Shown here one piece after another: positions 7,179-9,484 of a DNA stretch of 9,484 bases. The stretch is from NCBI GenBank assembly GCA_016741945.1, contig JACVCQ010000003.1:14122-23605 (forward strand), written 5' to 3'. Source of the DNA: Chitinophagaceae bacterium. Lineage in GTDB: Bacteria > Bacteroidota > Bacteroidia > Chitinophagales > Chitinophagaceae. Within the stretch, counting starts at the first letter, position 1, and each line of letters opens with the position of its first letter. The notes under the pieces were generated by a model. The model did not search any database. It saw only the letters and a program-made list of their open reading frames with translations, and had not been told where the DNA came from. Made by a program: the position numbers and the translations under genes.

Positions 7179-7204
7179 AAAGGGCAGAATAACTTCTGCC
7201 CTTT
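7179..7204 (-). terminator. Strong intrinsic terminator of the polyproline peptide gene
   Basis: AAAGGGCAGAA (7179-7189) and TTCTGCCCTTT (7194-7204) form an 11-bp perfect stem with a 4-base loop. On the minus strand the stem runs into a U-rich tract (TTTATATATTT). It sits 10 bases after the stop of the peptide gene and 26 bases before the kinase start, so it should uncouple most kinase transcription from the peptide gene. On the plus strand only a short TTTG follows, so it is mainly a minus-strand terminator. Confidence 0.85.
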
Positions 7205-7214
7205 GTGTTGCCTG

Positions 7215-7403
7215 TTAACCCCCTGTGGGAGGTGGTGGCGGTGGTGGTACTGGTGGCTTGGGATTACTTCCTGTTTCACCACCCGTATCATCGGTAGTTG
7301 AAACAGTTGTAGTATGTCCGTTTTTGTAGTTGCCGTTTTTATCGAGTGTCTGGGTTGGGTTAATACACAAGAATATAGCCAACCATATCAATAGTTCTAC
7401 CAT
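7215..7403 (-). CDS. Small exported polyproline-tailed peptide
   Basis: This encodes 62 residues. The first 19 are strongly hydrophobic (VELLIWLAIFLCIN), reading as a signal peptide or membrane anchor. A polar Thr/Gly/Asn/Asp-rich middle follows, and the end has Pro50-Pro51-Val and then seven consecutive prolines (53-59) before TGG. I do not recognise a family. The case for a real gene is the good leader, the ATG at 7403-7401, and a textbook terminator 10 bases after its stop. Seven prolines in a row normally stall ribosomes and need EF-P, which could make expression sensitive to translation state. It sits directly upstream of the envelope kinase on the same strand and could be a signal, an accessory peptide or a short structural protein; no evidence picks one. 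Confidence 0.6.
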   Translation of the reverse strand: MVELLIWLAIFLCINPTQTLDKNGNYKNGHTTTVSTTDDTGGETGSNPKPPVPPPPPPPTGG

Positions 7404-7471
7404 TGTTGAATGATTTAAAAAGTGGAAAAAAATTGCCCGTACCAGGTAGCGATCCCGGCAGAGACTGTTTT

Positions 7472-7489
7472 GTAAGAAGCGCTTCTTAC
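7472..7489. repeat. 18-bp perfect palindrome
   Basis: GTAAGAAGCGCTTCTTAC is a perfect spacer-free palindrome, 69 bases upstream of the polyproline peptide start. Its sequence is unrelated to the TACGGTTAACCGTA pair. It could be an operator for the peptide gene or part of a structured transcript. Confidence 0.55.
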
Positions 7490-7491
7490 GA

Positions 7492-7558
7492 TGGGAAGGA
7501 AGGGCGTTGATCGCAGTTTGGCCAGCAACTTCCCATACTTGCTAACCTCGCTGCGATC
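7492..7558. repeat. Interleaved inverted repeats in a G+C-richer block
   Basis: TGGGAAG (7492-7498) pairs with CTTCCCA (7529-7535). GATCGCAG (7509-7516) pairs with CTGCGATC (7551-7558). AGCAA (7524-7528) pairs with TTGCT (7539-7543). The first two pairings cross, so as RNA they would be alternatives or a pseudoknot. The block also ends in the 8-bp palindrome GCGATCGC (7553-7560). Whether it is transcribed is unknown. Confidence 0.4.
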
Positions 7559-7571
7559 GCTGCACTCAGCA

Positions 7572-7607
7572 GATCGTTTGATGGGTTGCAACAGGTATCA
7601 AACGATC
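7572..7607. repeat. Long inverted repeat / stem-loop
   Basis: GATCGTTTGAT (7572-7582) and ATCAAACGATC (7597-7607) are perfect 11-bp arms around a 14-base loop that itself contains the palindrome GTTGCAAC (7585-7592). No U-run follows on either strand, so it is not a simple terminator. It may be a protein site, an RNA element or the remnant end of a mobile repeat. Confidence 0.6.
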
Positions 7608-7650
7608 ACAATGCAAACATAGAATGGTCTAAAATCCTTTACTGTATTGG

Positions 7651-7767
7651 ATTCCAATAATTCCGATGATTCTGAAAATTCCGGGAAACCGTAATATTCA
7701 ACGCTGTTTAAAGGCTTATTTTGATCTGGTAATTCCGAAAATTCCGGTTATTATGTACATTTAGAAG
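7651..7767. repeat. 9-bp periodic ATTCCG repeat upstream of the membrane protein gene
   Basis: Units start every 9 bases: ATTCCAATA (7651), ATTCCGATG (7660), ATTCTGAAA (7669) and ATTCCGGGA (7678). After a degenerate middle, they resume in the same phase: GATCTGGTA (7723), ATTCCGAAA (7732), ATTCCGGTT (7741), ATTATGTAC (7750) and ATTTAGAAG (7759). ATTCAACGC at 7696 is also in phase. The array ends 13 bases before the ATG at 7781, so it overlaps the promoter region. It is a decayed tandem repeat or a multi-site operator. Confidence 0.6.
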
Positions 7768-7780
7768 GAAGAGAAACTAT

Positions 7781-8791
7781 ATGAGGCTGACTCACCCAGC
7801 ATACATCAAACTGGTATTTCGTACTTATCAATTGTTACGCAGTACACCCGAATTCTCTCCTGCATTAAAACAGCCCACACCGGCAAGTATTCGCAAAGAG
7901 TGCCTCACTGTTTATAAAGAAAGGCCTCATAGAAAAGATGAACCTGTTCTCCGATCTTTTTTTGGACCTGCCGCATCGAATAACTCATTCTTAACTGCCA
8001 TCGAAAAGTTCCCCACAGATGGGTTTAGGGCATTTGTAAATTACCTGAAGGGAAAGGCAGTGAAAACAGATGATAAAAATGTAGAACTGCTTGCCTGGTT
8101 AATAGATTTTCCGCATAGACCCTACCGGTATGGAATGGATATCATGTTAAGCGAGAAGGAAAACGCAATTTTAAATGGTGTTGATCATATCGATGAAAAT
8201 GTATCGCAAGAGATAGAAGAAGTGAATGATGATGATGAAGCTATATTAGATCAACCCCATGAGAATGCATTAGAAAATCATACAGAACCCACCGTTCATA
8301 AGCAAATTCCTATTGACTATATAAATCCAGTCGGTGAGATAAAATCAGGGAAAAATGTTTTAATAATAGATAAGAAATGGTTGATCATTGGTGTGGCCTT
8401 ATTTGTTTCAATTCTTTCTGTAGGAATTTATTGGCGCTATGATAAAAGTGCAAACTGTATGTATTGGACAGGTGATCACTACGAGAAGATTGATTGTGCT
8501 GAAGACATCAATGACAAGGTTGTATTTAATGAAGACAGATGGAAAAATTTTAGAAAGATCACCGACTTAAGTACCATCACAGAGAAATCGATTGGTGTGG
8601 TACATTACTTTGGTAATAAGAACAGGGAATTTTTTACCAGTGGCGGTAAACACCCCATTGAAACCACTCGGTATTTGAGAGTGATGACACGTTATATCTG
8701 GGAAAAAGAATTTGGATCGAAGGATAGTCTAAAGAGGGGTAGTTATATCAATAACAATAAAAACTTCCAGATAACTAATACAAAAAAATGA
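7781..8791 (+). CDS. Single-pass membrane protein of unknown function
   Basis: This 336-residue protein has three parts. Residues 1-130 are a cytoplasmic helical domain with conserved-looking stretches (HPAYIKLVFRTYQLLRSTP, RKDEPVLRSFFG, AFVNYLKG, NVELLAWLIDFPHRPY). An acidic linker (about 130-190) follows, then one membrane helix at about 200-217 (WLIIGVALFVSILSVGIYW). The last 120 residues form an extracytoplasmic domain that begins CMYWTGDHYEKIDC (Cys226 and Cys239, a possible disulfide) and includes SIGVVHYFG, REFFTSGGKHP and a Tyr-rich end. I believe similar proteins occur in related Bacteroidota, but no named family is recalled. The layout suits a transmembrane signalling or scaffold role. 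A purine-rich AAGGAAGAG (7765-7773) sits 7 bases before the ATG, a usable ribosome site. The stop overlaps the next gene by 4 bases. Confidence 0.8.
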   Translation: MRLTHPAYIKLVFRTYQLLRSTPEFSPALKQPTPASIRKECLTVYKERPHRKDEPVLRSFFGPAASNNSFLTAIEKFPTDGFRAFVNYLKGKAVKTDDKNVELLAWLIDFPHRPYRYGMDIMLSEKENAILNGVDHIDENVSQEIEEVNDDDEAILDQPHENALENHTEPTVHKQIPIDYINPVGEIKSGKNVLIIDKKWLIIGVALFVSILSVGIYWRYDKSANCMYWTGDHYEKIDCAEDINDKVVFNEDRWKNFRKITDLSTITEKSIGVVHYFGNKNREFFTSGGKHPIETTRYLRVMTRYIWEKEFGSKDSLKRGSYINNNKNFQITNTKK

Positions 8792-9063
8792 GAAAAATAC
8801 TACTCATCATTATTGTTACTCTTTTGTGTTCTTGCGATGATCCAAATGGAAAAACTACTGAGTTGAAGCAGCTCAATGAACGCATCACCCGTCTCGAACA
8901 AAAAATAGATTCCTTAACACATACCTCAAATATTGAAGCGGATGGATACATCAATAAGAGCGGTTTTAAGGGAAATGATCATTGCCGGGGAATTACCAAA
9001 AAAGGAGCACAGTGTAAAAGGAAAGCAAAACCGAACGGGTATTGCTGGCAGCATGGTGGGTAA
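8788..9063 (+). CDS. DUF5763-type small lipoprotein
   Basis: This encodes 91 residues. The leader RKILLIIIVTLLCSC ends in a lipobox-like motif with Cys16 as the likely lipidated residue. A short coiled coil (about 24-45, ELKQLNERITRLEQKIDSL) resembles the start of Lpp-like or trimeric lipoproteins. The C-terminus, CRGITKKGAQCKRKAKPNGY followed by CWQHGG, has the DUF5763 pattern: Cys66, Cys76, Cys86 and His89, a probable zinc site. DUF5763 modules are usually seen as small Cys3His units in phage and bacterial proteins; here the module is predicted to be outside the cytoplasm. The ATG overlaps the stop of the preceding membrane protein gene by 4 bases (ATGA), so the two are co-translated and probably work together in the envelope. 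Confidence 0.8.
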   Translation: MRKILLIIIVTLLCSCDDPNGKTTELKQLNERITRLEQKIDSLTHTSNIEADGYINKSGFKGNDHCRGITKKGAQCKRKAKPNGYCWQHGG

Positions 9064-9087
9064 TTAATGTTTTTACATGGATCAATC

Positions 9088-9109
9088 AGATTTATAAAAA
9101 ATCTTTTTC
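9088..9109 (+). terminator. Weak possible terminator of the membrane protein/lipoprotein operon
   Basis: AGATTT (9088-9093) and AAATCT (9099-9104) form a 6-bp AT-rich stem with a 5-base loop, followed by TTTTC, 22 bases after the last T of the lipoprotein stop. The stem is weak, so efficient termination is doubtful. Confidence 0.35.
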
Positions 9110-9146
9110 AACGTTTGCCATTAATAAAATTTTTCATAGTATGCTA

Positions 9147-9165
9147 AACTGATATGTGATCAGTT
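9147..9165. repeat. 7-bp inverted repeat
   Basis: AACTGAT (9147-9153) and ATCAGTT (9159-9165) are perfect arms around ATGTG. It has operator-like spacing, with no T-run beside it. The function is unknown. Confidence 0.4.
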
Positions 9166-9255
9166 ATGATAAGGATAATAATGTGACTGCATCCAATGCT
9201 AACTGGTTTCAACACTACGGTCAGAATGCAGACAGAATCTTCTACATACAAGTCC

Positions 9256-9297
9256 GGCTTTGGGGGCAAAGCCCCCTCAGCAATGCAATGTTTTTTT
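9256..9297 (+). terminator. G+C-rich hairpin with two alternative stems, then T7
   Basis: GGCTTTG (9256-9262) can pair with CAAAGCC (9267-9273) around GGGG. Alternatively GGGGGC (9262-9267) can pair with GCCCCC (9271-9276) around AAA. The two stems are mutually exclusive. A run of seven T begins at 9291, about 15 bases beyond the stem, farther than in a standard intrinsic terminator. It is a candidate terminator for plus-strand transcription or a structured leader element. Confidence 0.4.
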
Positions 9298-9359
9298 AAT
9301 CCCCCAATCTGTAAAGGCTAATTCATTCTCGTATCTTTATTTAGTTCAAATCTATCATT

Positions 9360-9484
9360 ATGAAATCATGTTTTGTACTCATCCTGTTAAGCCTATCATT
9401 TTTAGGTACCGCACAAAAGAATCCATATACAGTCACCTCTTTTTTGGAACAAGGCCCTAAAGCGCCGAACACACATTATATTGG
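9360..9484 (+). CDS. Exported protein, N-terminal fragment (runs off right edge)
   Basis: An ATG at 9360 opens a frame that stays open to the window end (41 complete codons). Residues 1-18 form a good signal peptide (SCFVLILLSLSFLGTAQ, likely cleaved after the Ala of GTA-Q), followed by KNPYTVTSFLEQGPKAPNTH and YI. The short mature start, EQGPKAPNTHYIG, reminds me of exported cupin-fold proteins in Bacteroidota, but too little is visible to assign a family. The frame differs from the TTG-started shadow frame beginning at 9260. Upstream is the near -7 box TATCTTTA and no clear Shine-Dalgarno sequence. Confidence 0.7.
   Translation, partial: MKSCFVLILLSLSFLGTAQKNPYTVTSFLEQGPKAPNTHYI

Larger units (their letters stand above)
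7404..7780. other. Divergent intergenic region with dense structure
   Basis: These 377 bases separate the minus-strand peptide/kinase block from the plus-strand membrane protein pair and should carry both outward promoters. No exact TAnnTTTG box was found for either. From left to right the region holds an 18-bp palindrome (7472-7489), a visibly G+C-richer block with several crossing inverted repeats (7492-7558), an 11-bp-arm stem-loop (7572-7607) and a 9-bp periodic repeat (about 7651-7767). No tRNA or known RNA was recognised. Confidence 0.7.
9064..9359. other. Intergenic region with hairpins, no clear gene
   Basis: No credible gene was found in this 296-base AT-rich stretch between the lipoprotein gene and the right-edge exported protein gene. 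It contains a weak hairpin right after the operon, a 7-bp inverted repeat (9147-9165) and a G+C-rich hairpin (9256-9276) followed by a run of seven T. A near -7 box, TATCTTTA (9332-9339), lies 20 bases before the last gene, differing from TAnnTTTG only at its final base. Confidence 0.5.

Noticed and set aside
7430..7610. tRNA or known riboswitch in the divergent gap
   Set aside because: No T-arm GTTCGAnnC motif or acceptor pairing was found, and the pairings do not match any RNA class I can recognise.
7651..7767. CRISPR array
   Set aside because: The repeat unit is 9 bp, degenerate and without spacers, and no cas gene is nearby.
9260..9460. Plus-strand open frame of 66 codons
   Set aside because: It starts with TTG inside a G+C-rich hairpin and overlaps, in another frame, the ATG-started exported protein at 9360 that has a clear signal peptide.

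Overview
The window looks like chromosomal DNA from a Bacteroidota bacterium, most likely a Chitinophagaceae-type relative. The reasons are: AT-rich DNA with little Shine-Dalgarno use, one match to the Bacteroidota -7 promoter box (TAnnTTTG), a large exported PKD-repeat protein, a DUF4407 membrane protein, a TPR-type two-component kinase, and a DUF5763 lipoprotein. The genus is inferred from protein style, not demonstrated.

Layout. Every gene from base 1 to about 7403 reads on the minus strand, and every gene after 7781 reads on the plus strand. The divergent gap 7404-7780 is unusually rich in structure. In minus-strand transcription order: a small exported polyproline peptide (7403-7215) with a strong terminator (7204-7179); a TPR sensor histidine kinase (7152-5485) overlapping its response regulator (5488-4823) by 4 bases; an intergenic control region with an 18-bp palindrome and a -7 box; a solitary HsdR-N-like PD-(D/E)XK nuclease (4683-3913); then a tight cluster of an HNH nuclease (3842-3444), a soluble protein of unknown function (3433-2888), a DUF4407 four-helix membrane protein (2885-1887) and a small Cys/His-rich lipoprotein (1864-1640). 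After a 370-base gap comes the start of a large exported PKD/Ig-like protein (1270 to the left edge), which has no stop codon inside the window. On the plus strand are an unfamiliar single-pass membrane protein (7781-8791) overlapping a DUF5763 lipoprotein (8788-9063) by 4 bases, a 300-base gap with hairpins, and the first 41 codons of another exported protein running off the right edge.

How it may work together. The kinase/regulator pair is a complete envelope-sensing circuit. A 14-bp palindromic core, TACGGTTAACCGTA, occurs twice: once in the -33 region of the nuclease promoter and once inside the kinase gene. A dimeric regulator, possibly the neighbouring one, may bind it. The HNH, unknown, DUF4407 and lipoprotein genes, next to a second nuclease, could be an uncharacterised membrane-plus-nuclease module with a possible defence role; this rests on neighbourhood only. 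The plus-strand pair looks like an inner-membrane/lipoprotein envelope unit. Its promoter region carries an in-phase 9-bp periodic repeat and long inverted repeats, the least explained part of the window.
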